Positions 35,021 through 44,563 of a stretch of 64,000 nucleotides of DNA are shown in pieces. The stretch lies in the NCBI GenBank assembly GCA_029262065.1, contig JAJDAC010000015.1, positions 1 through 64,000 on the forward strand, in the 5' to 3' direction. The notes beneath the pieces are model-generated. The model saw only the letters and a program-made list of their open reading frames with translations. It was not told where the DNA came from and ran no database searches. This DNA is from Candidatus Krumholzibacteriota bacterium. Its GTDB lineage: Bacteria > Krumholzibacteriota > Krumholzibacteriia > JAJRXK01. How positions within the stretch are numbered: the first letter of the stretch is position 1; each line of letters begins with the position of its first letter. The translations under genes were made by a program, and so were the position numbers.

Positions 35021-37794
35021 AGCATCAACCACTGCGCCAGGTGGAGCGGATCTTTCATCTCGTGGCCGGCCTCGACTCGTCCGAGCGTGTTCTGTTGCTC
35101 GATGAGCTTTGTGGCGACGACGACGAGTTGCGGGGCGAAGTGCTCACCCTACTGCAGGGCCACGACGCTGAGAACATCTTGGATGAACCCATCGAAGTCG
35201 ATGGGCTGGCGGCCGGGTCATCGAGTTCGTTGGCGGGAGATCTGCTGCGGCCGGGTACGTCCGTAGGACCCTACAGAATTCTGCGACCGCTGGGTCGCGG
35301 CGGCATGGGTGCGGTGTACCTGGCCGAGCAGATGCTGCCGGTGCACCGACAGGTTGCGCTCAAGCTCATCCACCATGGCCTGGCTTCGGATGAAGTACTA
35401 CGGCGCTTCGAAGCCGAGCGTCAGGCACTGGCTCTATTGGAGTGCCCCAATATCGCGCGCATTGTCGATGCAGGAACGACCAACGATGGGCGCCCCTACT
35501 TCACGATGGAACACGTCGACGGGGCGCCGATCACGCGCTACGCCGACGATCACCAGTTGGATGTACGGCAGCGGCTGCAGCTCTTTCTGCAGGTTTGCAA
35601 TGGAATCCGCCACGCCCATCAGCGCGGTATCGTCCACCGGGACATCAAACCCACCAACGTTCTCGTGACCGATATCGACGGTGAACCGGTAGTCAAGATC
35701 ATCGATTTCGGGGTCGCGCGAATCCTGCAGCCTACCCTGGCCAGTGGCGACCGAACCATGGCCGGCGTTGTCCTGGGAACACCCGAGTACATGAGCCCCG
35801 AGCAATCCGACAGCGGCGGGCGAGATGTAGACATTCGTTCGGACGTGTACTCGGCGGGCGTGTTGTTGTTTGAACTCCTGGTGGGCGACCTCCCGTTCTC
35901 ACGCGAAGAGCTTCTCGAAACCCAGGGGCCTCATCGCAAGACAACACCGGCCCCGAGCCAGCGCCTCACGGAGCTTCCCGACGGTGGCGTCACTGAGGCC
36001 AAGTACCGGCACGTCTCGGCCCACGATCTACGCCGCGCCCTGCGCGGCGAGCTGGATTGGATCTGCCTGCGCGCGCTCGAGTCCGATCGCGAGGAGCGGT
36101 ACCAGACCGTTGGAGCCCTCGCCGATGACATCGACCGGGCGTTGCGAAACGAAGCCGTATTGGCCGGACCGCCGAGCGCGGCCTACCGCGTTCGAAAGTT
36201 CGCCCGACGGCACCGCCTGCTGATCGCCGCTTCCTCGTTGGTTCTGACTGGCCTGATCGCGGCTACCGCGATCAGCGCAGCATTCTATCTGCGTGAGCAA
36301 ACGGCTCGATCGGAGGCCGAGAAGGCATTGGAATTGGCGGACGAAGGGCGTCGCCGGTCAGAGGCAGTGGCTGAGTTCAGTCGGAAGGTCCTGGCTGAGC
36401 TTTCGTCGCTCCGCAACACCGAGTCGGCCGAAGTCCTCGACCGTGCCCTTTTGGCCGCGATCGACCACGTCGAAAATGACGGAGAACTCGACCCCCGCGA
36501 CCGTGCCCTCGTGCGAGTAACCCTGGGGCATCTGTGCCTGCAGAACGGTGACATCGGTGCGGCCGGGCGACTCTACAAGCTGGCCGAGGCGGGATTCGCG
36601 GAACAGGTTGACGCGAATGCCTACGACTACGCCGAGTGCCTCATGGATATTGCCGGGTACAAGCTGCACCACGAGCACGAGGAACAACAGGCCAAGGAGT
36701 ACACCGCCCGAGCCCGTGAAATCGTAGGTCGAGGCTTCGCGATCAACACGTTCGAGCACGTCGCGATCGAAGTAATGGCGGGCGATCTGCTCATGCAAAC
36801 CGACGACAAGCAAGGCGCATTGGACGCATTGCGCAAAGTGCGCATGAGCTTTCGTTCCGTTGAGGTTCTTGAATCCAATCGAGCCAACCTTGCGCAGTGG
36901 AGAATAACAGGCCTTACGCATCTCTTTCGCAGCCTCATGGATATGGGGGAGCTCGAAGAGGCGAACGAAGTTCTGACCGAGGCTAAACGGGTTGCCAAAG
37001 AGAACGAACTGAATGACGAAGTCACGCGGTTGAACTTCCACAAGAGCCAGGCAACCTTGAGTCGCAAGCTGGACCGTTGGGAAGCGGCGGCGGCCGCCTA
37101 CGATTCCACGCATGCCATCTATCTCGACATTTTTGGTGAATTCTCCGCCACAACAACGTTCTACGCCGGTCGTCACGCCGACGCACTTGCCCGCTGCGGT
37201 CGTTTCGATGAGGCCCAATCCATCTTCGATGCCACCATCAAGACCTGCGAAAATGACACGAACCTGGCAAAAATCGCGCTCTACCGGATCGTGCTTTTCC
37301 GCGGGGACATGCTGAGACTCCGCGGGAACCTCGATGCCGCCGCCCAGGACTACACACGGGCCGATGCAGGTTTCAAGACTATATACTTCAAAGGCAACGA
37401 GGACGGGCCCGCGCGCGTGGATCACCGTCGCGGGCTGCTCAACTTCGCATGGAACAACCTGGAGCAGGCCGAGCACCATTTTGAGCGCGCTCACGAAGTG
37501 ATGTCCCGACGCAAGGGACCAAAAGCCCTGGAAGCGCTCGAGAGCGCGCACTGGTTGGCTCGCGTACGCGTGAAACGCGGTGACTTCGCAACCGCGGAGC
37601 CGCTGGCACTGTCGACGCATGAACTTCGGGCCTCCGCCCTCGGTCCCGAAGCACCAGCAACTCTTGAATCCGTCGCCCTGATCGAAGAGATGTACGAGCA
37701 ATGGTCAAGACCGGATGCCCTTGGCGCCTGGAAAACCCAGCGCGACAATTCGGTCGCGGCCGTGGCAAGTCGTTCTGCAACCAACAACCCGTAG
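35017..37794 (+). CDS. Membrane Ser/Thr protein kinase with TPR domain (lanthipeptide cluster, plus arm)
   Basis: The 925-residue product has an N-terminal helical region (~1-80), a Hanks kinase domain (~86-360) with GRGGMGAVYLAE, K116, HRD (207-209, HRDIKPTN) and DFG (230-232), one transmembrane helix (~402-426; LLIASS...), and a ~480-residue TPR-like C-terminus outside the membrane. The GTG start overlaps the sigma stop (GTGA). The gene is followed 9 bp later by precursor A2. This sigma-kinase pairing suggests phosphorylation control of the sigma factor, a mode proposed for planctomycete and acidobacterial homologues. Confidence 0.85.
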   Translation: MKHQPLRQVERIFHLVAGLDSSERVLLLDELCGDDDELRGEVLTLLQGHDAENILDEPIEVDGLAAGSSSSLAGDLLRPGTSVGPYRILRPLGRGGMGAVYLAEQMLPVHRQVALKLIHHGLASDEVLRRFEAERQALALLECPNIARIVDAGTTNDGRPYFTMEHVDGAPITRYADDHQLDVRQRLQLFLQVCNGIRHAHQRGIVHRDIKPTNVLVTDIDGEPVVKIIDFGVARILQPTLASGDRTMAGVVLGTPEYMSPEQSDSGGRDVDIRSDVYSAGVLLFELLVGDLPFSREELLETQGPHRKTTPAPSQRLTELPDGGVTEAKYRHVSAHDLRRALRGELDWICLRALESDREERYQTVGALADDIDRALRNEAVLAGPPSAAYRVRKFARRHRLLIAASSLVLTGLIAATAISAAFYLREQTARSEAEKALELADEGRRRSEAVAEFSRKVLAELSSLRNTESAEVLDRALLAAIDHVENDGELDPRDRALVRVTLGHLCLQNGDIGAAGRLYKLAEAGFAEQVDANAYDYAECLMDIAGYKLHHEHEEQQAKEYTARAREIVGRGFAINTFEHVAIEVMAGDLLMQTDDKQGALDALRKVRMSFRSVEVLESNRANLAQWRITGLTHLFRSLMDMGELEEANEVLTEAKRVAKENELNDEVTRLNFHKSQATLSRKLDRWEAAAAAYDSTHAIYLDIFGEFSATTTFYAGRHADALARCGRFDEAQSIFDATIKTCENDTNLAKIALYRIVLFRGDMLRLRGNLDAAAQDYTRADAGFKTIYFKGNEDGPARVDHRRGLLNFAWNNLEQAEHHFERAHEVMSRRKGPKALEALESAHWLARVRVKRGDFATAEPLALSTHELRASALGPEAPATLESVALIEEMYEQWSRPDALGAWKTQRDNSVAAVASRSATNNP

Positions 37795-37803
37795 GAGATG
37801 ACA

Positions 37804-38016
37804 ATGACAGACAGGAAGAAACTCAAGCTGAACAAGGACACCCTGAGAGACCTCACATCGGAGGATCTGCAGAGAGTGTTGGGAGGGACCGAGGGTCAAC
37901 CAGCTCCGACCAACAGAAACCCATGTGCCCACCCAGGCGAGGATCCAAGCGATGGGACGTGCACTGCAGTTCCCACGGATCAACCGTGCGTTGAAAACCC
38001 TTCGACCAACTGCTAG
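37804..38016 (+). CDS. lanA: Lanthipeptide precursor A2
   Basis: The 70-residue precursor starts at the second of two ATGs: GGAG lies 6 nt upstream of 37804 but abuts the ATG at 37798, and this start also gives a 28-residue leader, the same length as in A1. The leader carries LKLNKDTLRDL and SEDLQRVLGG. The 42-residue core has Cys at 13, 25, 34 and 42 and eight Ser/Thr (1, 8, 21, 24, 26, 30, 39, 40), ending STNC like the SANC of A1. Many Pro residues may limit ring patterns. It lies between the kinase and the exporter genes. Confidence 0.85.
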   Translation: MTDRKKLKLNKDTLRDLTSEDLQRVLGGTEGQPAPTNRNPCAHPGEDPSDGTCTAVPTDQPCVENPSTNC

Positions 38017-38029
38017 GTCCAAGGTCACC

Positions 38030-39028
38030 ATGAGGCCATCCACGGAAACGACATCCCCGCGCGATCGCGAGGCGCCCGACGGCACGCCGCTGGGCAGCGC
38101 GCTGTTCCGCGATCGCGCGCGGCGGGCGGCGGAAACGCCCCGTCACGAAGGCGACCTGCTGCGCCTGTCGCCCAGTTGGGCGCGTAGCGTGTACTGGGTA
38201 CTTTTGGGAATGTCGCTCCTGCTTATCGTGGGTGGTCTGGTGGGCCGATCTCGTGAATTCGCATCGGGACCCGCCGTGTTGCGCGTTGGCAACGGCCTCC
38301 GCCTCACGGCCCTTGCGGCGGGGACCGTCGAACGCCTCGATGTAATAGCGGGTGAACACGTTGTGGCTGGCCAATCCCTGGTGCAATTCCACTCCGAGGA
38401 TGAACGCAACGTTCTGTCACACCTGCAAACCGAATTCGACCTGCACCTGGTACATCTGCTGCGTGAACCAGGTGACAAGATGGCCCGGAATACATTGGCC
38501 GGCCTGCGCGCTCAACGAAAGCTCGCCGAGGCACGCCTCGCCGAGCGTACGCTGGTCGCGCCCACCGAAGGCTGGGTCCAGGACGTCCGCATCCGACCCG
38601 GACAGCGGTTGGCGGCGGGCGAGACCGTAGTGAGCTTGGTGGCGCGACAAGAACAGCACACTCTGATGGCTTTCCTACCCGGCGAGTTTCGTCCGCTGCT
38701 CAAGGTTGGCCAACCATTGAACCTGATTCCCGTGGGCTATCCGCACTCTCGAATTCGCATGTCAGTCGAAAGCGTGCAGGAGGAAGTGGTGACCGCGCAG
38801 GCGGCCCTCGCGCCCCTGGGCGTTGAATGGCAGAACGCGATTCAACTACAAGGCTCGGTAACCGTCGTAACCGCCACCCTGCCGGCCACGACGTTTCAAG
38901 CGGACGGGCAAGAGCGGCCGTTGTACAGCGGAATGCAGGGCAAAGTCGAAGTGTGCGTGCGCGAACAGGCGATTCTCCTGACCCTCATTCCGGGACTCGA
39001 ATCGTTGGTGGAGAGGTTCCGAAACTAG
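38030..39028 (+). CDS. HlyD-family membrane fusion protein (plus arm)
   Basis: The 332-residue product, read from ATG 38030, 13 bp after precursor A2. It has a short cytosolic tail, one transmembrane helix (~54-72; VYWVLLGMSLLLIVGGLVG), lipoyl halves (LAAGTVERLDVIAGEHVVAG and LVAPTEGWVQDVRIRPGQRL), a short hairpin, and a beta-barrel with a LIPVGYPHSRI segment. The end is joined to the exporter start (TAGATG). It should bridge the C39 ABC transporter to an outer-membrane channel for peptide export; no TolC gene is in the window. Confidence 0.85.
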   Translation: MRPSTETTSPRDREAPDGTPLGSALFRDRARRAAETPRHEGDLLRLSPSWARSVYWVLLGMSLLLIVGGLVGRSREFASGPAVLRVGNGLRLTALAAGTVERLDVIAGEHVVAGQSLVQFHSEDERNVLSHLQTEFDLHLVHLLREPGDKMARNTLAGLRAQRKLAEARLAERTLVAPTEGWVQDVRIRPGQRLAAGETVVSLVARQEQHTLMAFLPGEFRPLLKVGQPLNLIPVGYPHSRIRMSVESVQEEVVTAQAALAPLGVEWQNAIQLQGSVTVVTATLPATTFQADGQERPLYSGMQGKVEVCVREQAILLTLIPGLESLVERFRN

Positions 39029-41272
39029 ATGCGCGCGGAAAGAGCACAACCACCCCCTTCTGACGGGCAAGGCCTCAAGGATCGCTTTCCGGCTCTGCGC
39101 CGACTCGAGCGCCACCGACCCCGTCGCGTTCCCGTGGTCGAACAGAATCACGTGGCCGATTGCGGCCCCGCCTGCCTTGCCGCGGTATTGCGATACTTCG
39201 GCAGCCAGGTACGACTGCCCGATGTCCGAGATCAGTTTGGCGCTGGACGCGACGGCGTAACCGCGCAGTCATTGCTCGACGTGGCCAAGCGGCACGGTTT
39301 GCTGGGCCGCGCGGTTCGTATGGAACTGGAAGATCTGAAGCTGCTACCGCAAGGCACCATTTTGCACTGGGAAATGAGTCACTTCGTGGTTCTCGATCGC
39401 GTCCGGCGCGACGGCATAGACATCATGGATCCCGCCCGTGGACGCCGGCACGTAGGGGCCAAGGAACTCGACGACGCCTTTACCGGAATTGCTCTGCTGT
39501 TCGAGACCACGCAGCGGTTCGCTCCCGTCAAAGGTGATCGCTCGCGCGTGCTGCAATACGTGAAAGAACTGCTGCTTCATTCGGGGCTCATCGGCCGAAT
39601 CATGATCACGTCGCTACTCATCCAGGTGTTCGCGCTTGGGTTGCCCGTTCTGACCGGGCTCATCGTCGACCGCGTGGTCCCTCATGGTGACACCGACCTA
39701 CTGCGCGTGGCCATAGGCGGCGTGGCCATGATCACCGTCTTCAGCCTTCTATCGAACCTACTGCGGTCGTACCTGCTCATACAGCTCCAAACCAATCTCG
39801 ACATGCGCCTGACCCTGAACTTCGTCGATCACATGATGCGGCTCCCGTTCGAGTTCTTCCAGCTGCGCCAAACGGGCGATCTGCTGATGCGACTGAACAG
39901 CAACACGACCATCCGCGAGATGCTGACTTCCACGGCGGTTACCGCCCTGCTCGACGGCGGACTGGTGTTCACCTACGTGGTGGTGCTCATGCTGGTGCAT
40001 CCGGCGCTGGGGTCTGTGGTGCTGGGCCTGGGTTTCCTACGCGTGGCGGTCTACGTTGCGACTCGCCACCGGTATCGCGATCTCACTACCGAATTGCTTC
40101 AGGCTCAGGCCGCTTCGTCGGACTACCAGGTCCAGATGCTCGAGGGCATCGAGACCATCAAGAGCACGGGGGCCGAGGGCCGCGCCGTGCAGCACTGGTC
40201 CAACCTGTTCGTGGATGTCATGAACATCTTGCTCGATCGGGGACGGCTGAACGCCGTCGTCCAGTCGACCATGGGTGCCCTTTCCGTTGCATCGCCCCTG
40301 GTTCTCCTGGGCTACGGCGCACACCTGGTACTGACCGATCAACTCAGCCTGGGTACCATGCTGGCCATGAACGCTTTGGCCGCCGGCTTTCTCACTCCGT
40401 TGTCGTCGCTAGTACAGACGGGTCTGAAACTCCAGACTCTGGGAAGCTACGTGGACCGCGTGGATGACGTACTCTCGAAGGAACCCGAACGCGGCGCCCA
40501 GGGAGCGCGTACCGCACCCGACCTGCTGGGAACCATCGAACTGAAAAACCTGTCGTTTCGTTATTCAGACGCAGGACCGTGGGCGGTGGACGACGTGTCG
40601 GTGGAAATACCATCGGGTTCTCGCGTGGCCGTGGTCGGGCGCAGCGGCTCAGGCAAGTCCTCGCTGGCGCGGTTGCTGGTAGCCCTGTATCAACCGGAAC
40701 AAGGAGCGATCCTCTACGACGGCCTGGACCTGCGCGACCGCGACGTGGATACGATCCGGCGTCAGATCGGCTTCGTTCCCCAGTTTCCGTTCCTGTTCGG
40801 CGCATCGATTCGAGACAACATCTCGCTTACCGACCCCGACGCACCGTTGGAAACCATCGAACGCGCCGCGCAAATGGCTTGTATCCACGATGAGATCGTC
40901 CAGATGCCGCTGCACTACGAAACGCCGGTCGCCTCGGGTGGCGCGTCGCTGGCTGGCGGGCAGTGCCAGCGCATCGCCATGGCTCGAGCTCTGCTTCGAC
41001 GTCCGCCGATTCTGGTGCTCGACGAAGCCACCAGCAATCTGGACGCGATCGCCGAACGGAAGATCCACGAGAACCTCAGCAGTATCCAATGTACCCAGGT
41101 CATCATTGCCCATCGCTTGAGCACCGTGGTCGACGCCGATCTCATACTGGTAATGGACCACGGGAAGGTTATAGAACGCGGCACCCACGACGAACTCCTG
41201 GCCCGTCGTGGCTCCTACGCCAACCTGTTCGAGAACCAGATGAAGGGGGTTCGCGATCGGTCGGCCGAATGA
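39029..41272 (+). CDS. lanT: C39-peptidase-containing ABC exporter (PCAT)
   Basis: The 747-residue transporter has three parts. An N-terminal C39 cysteine peptidase (~35-150) shows Q39, C45 (NHVADCGPACL), H118 (SHFVVLD) and D134 (MDPARG). A six-helix ABC_membrane region follows (~185-465). The nucleotide-binding domain (~515-735) has Walker A GRSGSGKSS, signature LAGGQCQR, Walker B ILVLDEAT and the H-loop IIAHRL. It should cut both precursors after the double Gly and export the modified core. It starts immediately after the HlyD stop. Confidence 0.9.
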   Translation: MRAERAQPPPSDGQGLKDRFPALRRLERHRPRRVPVVEQNHVADCGPACLAAVLRYFGSQVRLPDVRDQFGAGRDGVTAQSLLDVAKRHGLLGRAVRMELEDLKLLPQGTILHWEMSHFVVLDRVRRDGIDIMDPARGRRHVGAKELDDAFTGIALLFETTQRFAPVKGDRSRVLQYVKELLLHSGLIGRIMITSLLIQVFALGLPVLTGLIVDRVVPHGDTDLLRVAIGGVAMITVFSLLSNLLRSYLLIQLQTNLDMRLTLNFVDHMMRLPFEFFQLRQTGDLLMRLNSNTTIREMLTSTAVTALLDGGLVFTYVVVLMLVHPALGSVVLGLGFLRVAVYVATRHRYRDLTTELLQAQAASSDYQVQMLEGIETIKSTGAEGRAVQHWSNLFVDVMNILLDRGRLNAVVQSTMGALSVASPLVLLGYGAHLVLTDQLSLGTMLAMNALAAGFLTPLSSLVQTGLKLQTLGSYVDRVDDVLSKEPERGAQGARTAPDLLGTIELKNLSFRYSDAGPWAVDDVSVEIPSGSRVAVVGRSGSGKSSLARLLVALYQPEQGAILYDGLDLRDRDVDTIRRQIGFVPQFPFLFGASIRDNISLTDPDAPLETIERAAQMACIHDEIVQMPLHYETPVASGGASLAGGQCQRIAMARALLRRPPILVLDEATSNLDAIAERKIHENLSSIQCTQVIIAHRLSTVVDADLILVMDHGKVIERGTHDELLARRGSYANLFENQMKGVRDRSAE

Positions 41273-41294
41273 CACCCATGAATGCACATTCGCC

Positions 41295-44200
41295 GTGGTA
41301 CGCACCCCCCTACTGCCGGCGAACGCGTTTCTCGAAGAGATGGCACCGGCAGGAACGTACGAGGCCCGGCGCGAGGTTGCGGTGCGGCGCATGCGCGAGC
41401 TGGTGGCGCGCCCTGACGTACGCGACGCACTGTACGTAGCCTCACCCGGACTGTTGAATCGACTGGACGCGTGGCTACAGAAGCCTGAACCGGGAACCGT
41501 GGACCTGGCCGTTACGCGGTACCTGGAGCGCATGTCCCTACGTTGTACGCCCTTCGGTCTGTTCGCCGGGGTCAGTGTGGCAGCGGTCGGACTCGACACC
41601 GCGCTCCGTTTGGGACCGGCAACCGAGTACGTTCGCCACACTCGACTGGATACTGGTTACCTGACCGAGTTTATCGAGCGCATCGCCGCGGACCCCGCGG
41701 TGCGCGCCGAGTTGTTGTTCCAACCCAACTCGAGCCTGTACCGAGCCGGGCGACGCCTCCACTACTTCGAGGCACGCCAGGGACCCAAGGGGCGCGGCTA
41801 CTTCCTGGTGGCCGTTGACGAAGACGAAACCCTGCGCGAGATGCTCGACCAGGCGCGCGACGGGGTACGGCTGGGCTTGCTGGTCGATGCGCTCGTGTCC
41901 GACGAGATCTCCACGGAAGACGCCGAAGCCTACGTCGACGAGCTCGTAGAAGCACAGCTACTCGTACCCCAGTTGGGTCCCACGGTAACCGGCTCTCATG
42001 CACTGAACGATGTGATCGATCAGTTGAAGGCAGTCCCCGCCACCGCCGACGTAAGCCGGGAACTCAAGAGCATTGTCCATGCACTGGCCCGCCTCGATAC
42101 CGCCGGAGTGGGCGTTGCAACCGACCAGTCTCTGGCCATCCAGGCGCGCTTGAAGGAACTCCAGCCCAAGGCCGACCCCGGGCGCCTGCTGCAGGTAGAC
42201 CTGACGAAGCCAAGTAGGAAGCTTCAGTTGGACGAAGCTGTCATCGACGACATCCAACGGTCCTTCGGCGTGCTTCACGACCTGTTTGCCGCACAAGTTA
42301 CCGATCGCCTGGACTCGTTTCGGCGGCAATTCCAGAGTCGATACGGCGACGCCGAACTGCCGTTGGTGGAAGTTCTCGACGAAGAAGTCGGTATTGGTTT
42401 TCGCGCGGCCCAGGGGCCGGTGGGCGAAGCAGCCCCGTTGCTGGCTGGGTTGCACTTGGCCGCTCCAACGGCCGACCCGAGCGTTTCCCGCAACGCTGTG
42501 GACCGCTTCCTCATGCGAAAACTCTGCGAAGCACTGAACTCGGGAGCCGTGGAGATCGAGGTTACCGACGCAGAGGTCGCCTCCGTCCGCGATCAACAGA
42601 CGGGCAAGCGTCTGCCACTACCCGATGCCTACGGCGTCATGGCCTGTGTGTGGACCTCTGTCGATGGCCACGAAGTAGCCATTCAAGGCGGCGGCGGACC
42701 CTCGGGGGCACGACTCCTGGCAAGGTTCTGCCCGCTCGACGCCCAACTGGACCAACACGTCAAAGAACATCTAAGGGCCGAGGAGGCTCTTCAACCCGCC
42801 AAACGATTCTTCGAGATCGTGCACCTGCCCGAGGGGCGAATGGGCAACGTCTTGGGCCGCACGGTGCTGCGCGACTACGAACTGACCTTTCTGGGCCGTT
42901 CTGGAGTCGAACCGGAACGCCAGTTGAACATCAACGACCTGCTGATCTCCATGCGGGACGACCGGATCGTGCTGCGATCGCGACGCCTGAACTGCGAGGT
43001 CGAACCCCGGCTAAGCTCGGCCCACAACGCGGCTCACCGATCTACGGGCGTGTATCGTTTTCTGGTGGAACTACAACAACAGGGCGTGATAACCGGCCTA
43101 CGTTGGAGCTGGGGCACTCTGGACGAGGCGCCCATGCTACCCCGGGTCCGTTACGGACGAACGGTTCTATCGCCCCAGCGCTGGAACATCCGGCTGGAGG
43201 AACTGGACTCGTTTCGCAACCACGACCCCGAGCCGTTCTACGAGGCCTTTCGTGGTTGGGCCAGCAAGCGCGGCCTACCTCGGCATTTCACACTGGTTGA
43301 ATCCGATCGCATGCTGCCCATCGACGTCGAAAATCCTCTCTCGGTCGAGGCCTTCTGGGACCTGGCTTGCAAGCGATCGACGTTCACGCTGGAAGAGTGC
43401 GTGCCGCCCCTGGATCGATGCGCGGCCACTGGGCCCGAGGGTCCGTTCGTGCACGAGCTGGTCGTACCGTTCGTGCGACGGACACCGTTGACTTCAGCAG
43501 CCAAGGGACGTCCGGTGGAGACCTCGAATGCGCGACGCCCGATCGGCAGTGATTGGCTGTACGCCAAGATCTTCTGCGGCAAAGCTGCGGCCGACCGCGT
43601 GCTGACTGATCATGTCGCCCCGCTGCAACGCGCCCTGACCGCACGGGGATTGACCGATCGCTGGTTCTTCATTCGATACGCAGACCCCCAGCCTCACCTT
43701 CGGTTGCGCATGCACGGCAACCCCGAGTCACTGACTCGCGAGGCATATCCCCTTCTGGTGGAAGCGCTATCGTCGCTACAAGCCGACAGAACCGTATGGC
43801 TGTTCCAACTCGATGCCTACGACCAGGAACTCGTGCGCTACGGCGGCGAGCAAGCGATGCCCCTTTGCGAGGAGATCTTCGCCGCCGATAGCGAAGCGGT
43901 TATCGAATGTCTGCGGCTGCTTCGTGGCGACGAGCATGCCGACACCCGTTGGAAAACCACGCTGCGCGGCATGGACGCGTTGCTGGAAGACTTCGGGCTG
44001 GACCCGCTGCTCAAGTATGCGCTGGCTGACCGGCTCAGCGCGGGCTTTCGCCGTGAATTCCTGCACGAACGCCTCGTGAAGAAGCAGGTCTCGAAACGAT
44101 TTCGGCAAGAGCGCGCTCAGGTGGAGTCGGCGTTGTCCAACAACGGCAGCATTCCTCAGGATATCGAGCGTAGCCTGCCACTGTTCGAGCAGCGTTCACG

Positions 44201-44447
44201 ACGCATCCAACCCGCGGTAGCCGCTCTCAAAGACCTGGAAGCAAGGGGCGTCTTGATCACACCCATGCCGGACATCGCCGCCAGCATGCTACACATGCAC
44301 GCCAACCGCATGCTCCGAGCCGCGGCCCGCGCGCAGGAAATGGTGCTGTACTCGATGCTCGCCGAACACCACGACTCGCAACTGGCCCGGCGCGGCATCA
44401 AAGGGAAAGAGCGGGAGCGTCAACTGAAGGCCCTGGATCAGTCCTAG
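41295..44447 (+). CDS. lanB: Full-length class I lanthipeptide dehydratase LanB
   Basis: The 1050-residue product joins an N-terminal Lant_dehydr_N glutamylation domain (~1-680; VRTPLLPANAF, RYLERMSLRCTPFGLFAGV) to a C-terminal SpaB_C elimination domain (~750-1040; GSDWLYAKIFCGKAAADR, DRWFFIRYADPQPHLRLRM). It is the complete NisB-type enzyme that dehydrates core Ser/Thr using glutamyl-tRNA. GTG 41295 is used because two upstream ATGs are out of frame. The gap after the exporter stop is 22 bp and a terminator follows. Both precursors probably share this one dehydratase. Confidence 0.92.
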   Translation: MVRTPLLPANAFLEEMAPAGTYEARREVAVRRMRELVARPDVRDALYVASPGLLNRLDAWLQKPEPGTVDLAVTRYLERMSLRCTPFGLFAGVSVAAVGLDTALRLGPATEYVRHTRLDTGYLTEFIERIAADPAVRAELLFQPNSSLYRAGRRLHYFEARQGPKGRGYFLVAVDEDETLREMLDQARDGVRLGLLVDALVSDEISTEDAEAYVDELVEAQLLVPQLGPTVTGSHALNDVIDQLKAVPATADVSRELKSIVHALARLDTAGVGVATDQSLAIQARLKELQPKADPGRLLQVDLTKPSRKLQLDEAVIDDIQRSFGVLHDLFAAQVTDRLDSFRRQFQSRYGDAELPLVEVLDEEVGIGFRAAQGPVGEAAPLLAGLHLAAPTADPSVSRNAVDRFLMRKLCEALNSGAVEIEVTDAEVASVRDQQTGKRLPLPDAYGVMACVWTSVDGHEVAIQGGGGPSGARLLARFCPLDAQLDQHVKEHLRAEEALQPAKRFFEIVHLPEGRMGNVLGRTVLRDYELTFLGRSGVEPERQLNINDLLISMRDDRIVLRSRRLNCEVEPRLSSAHNAAHRSTGVYRFLVELQQQGVITGLRWSWGTLDEAPMLPRVRYGRTVLSPQRWNIRLEELDSFRNHDPEPFYEAFRGWASKRGLPRHFTLVESDRMLPIDVENPLSVEAFWDLACKRSTFTLEECVPPLDRCAATGPEGPFVHELVVPFVRRTPLTSAAKGRPVETSNARRPIGSDWLYAKIFCGKAAADRVLTDHVAPLQRALTARGLTDRWFFIRYADPQPHLRLRMHGNPESLTREAYPLLVEALSSLQADRTVWLFQLDAYDQELVRYGGEQAMPLCEEIFAADSEAVIECLRLLRGDEHADTRWKTTLRGMDALLEDFGLDPLLKYALADRLSAGFRREFLHERLVKKQVSKRFRQERAQVESALSNNGSIPQDIERSLPLFEQRSRRIQPAVAALKDLEARGVLITPMPDIAASMLHMHANRMLRAAARAQEMVLYSMLAEHHDSQLARRGIKGKERERQLKALDQS

Positions 44448-44506
44448 ATCCAGACACGGACTACTACATCGGCGCAAGCGGCAGCCTCGCGGCCGTATAT
44501 GATAAC

Positions 44507-44532
44507 GGGCGGCCGGGAATCCCCAGCCGCCC
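44507..44532. terminator. Bidirectional terminator after lanB
   Basis: GGGCGGC at 44507-44513 pairs with GCCGCCC at 44526-44532, with a further GGG/CCC inner stem. It lies between the convergent ends of lanB and the double-rhodanese gene. Confidence 0.6.
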
Positions 44533-44563
44533 TTCCAGAGCGCGAAATTCGAACTCTAGTCCA

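Noticed and set aside
36358-37701. 447-codon minus-strand reading frame
   Set aside because: Antisense to the TPR region of the kinase; no ribosome site and no family.
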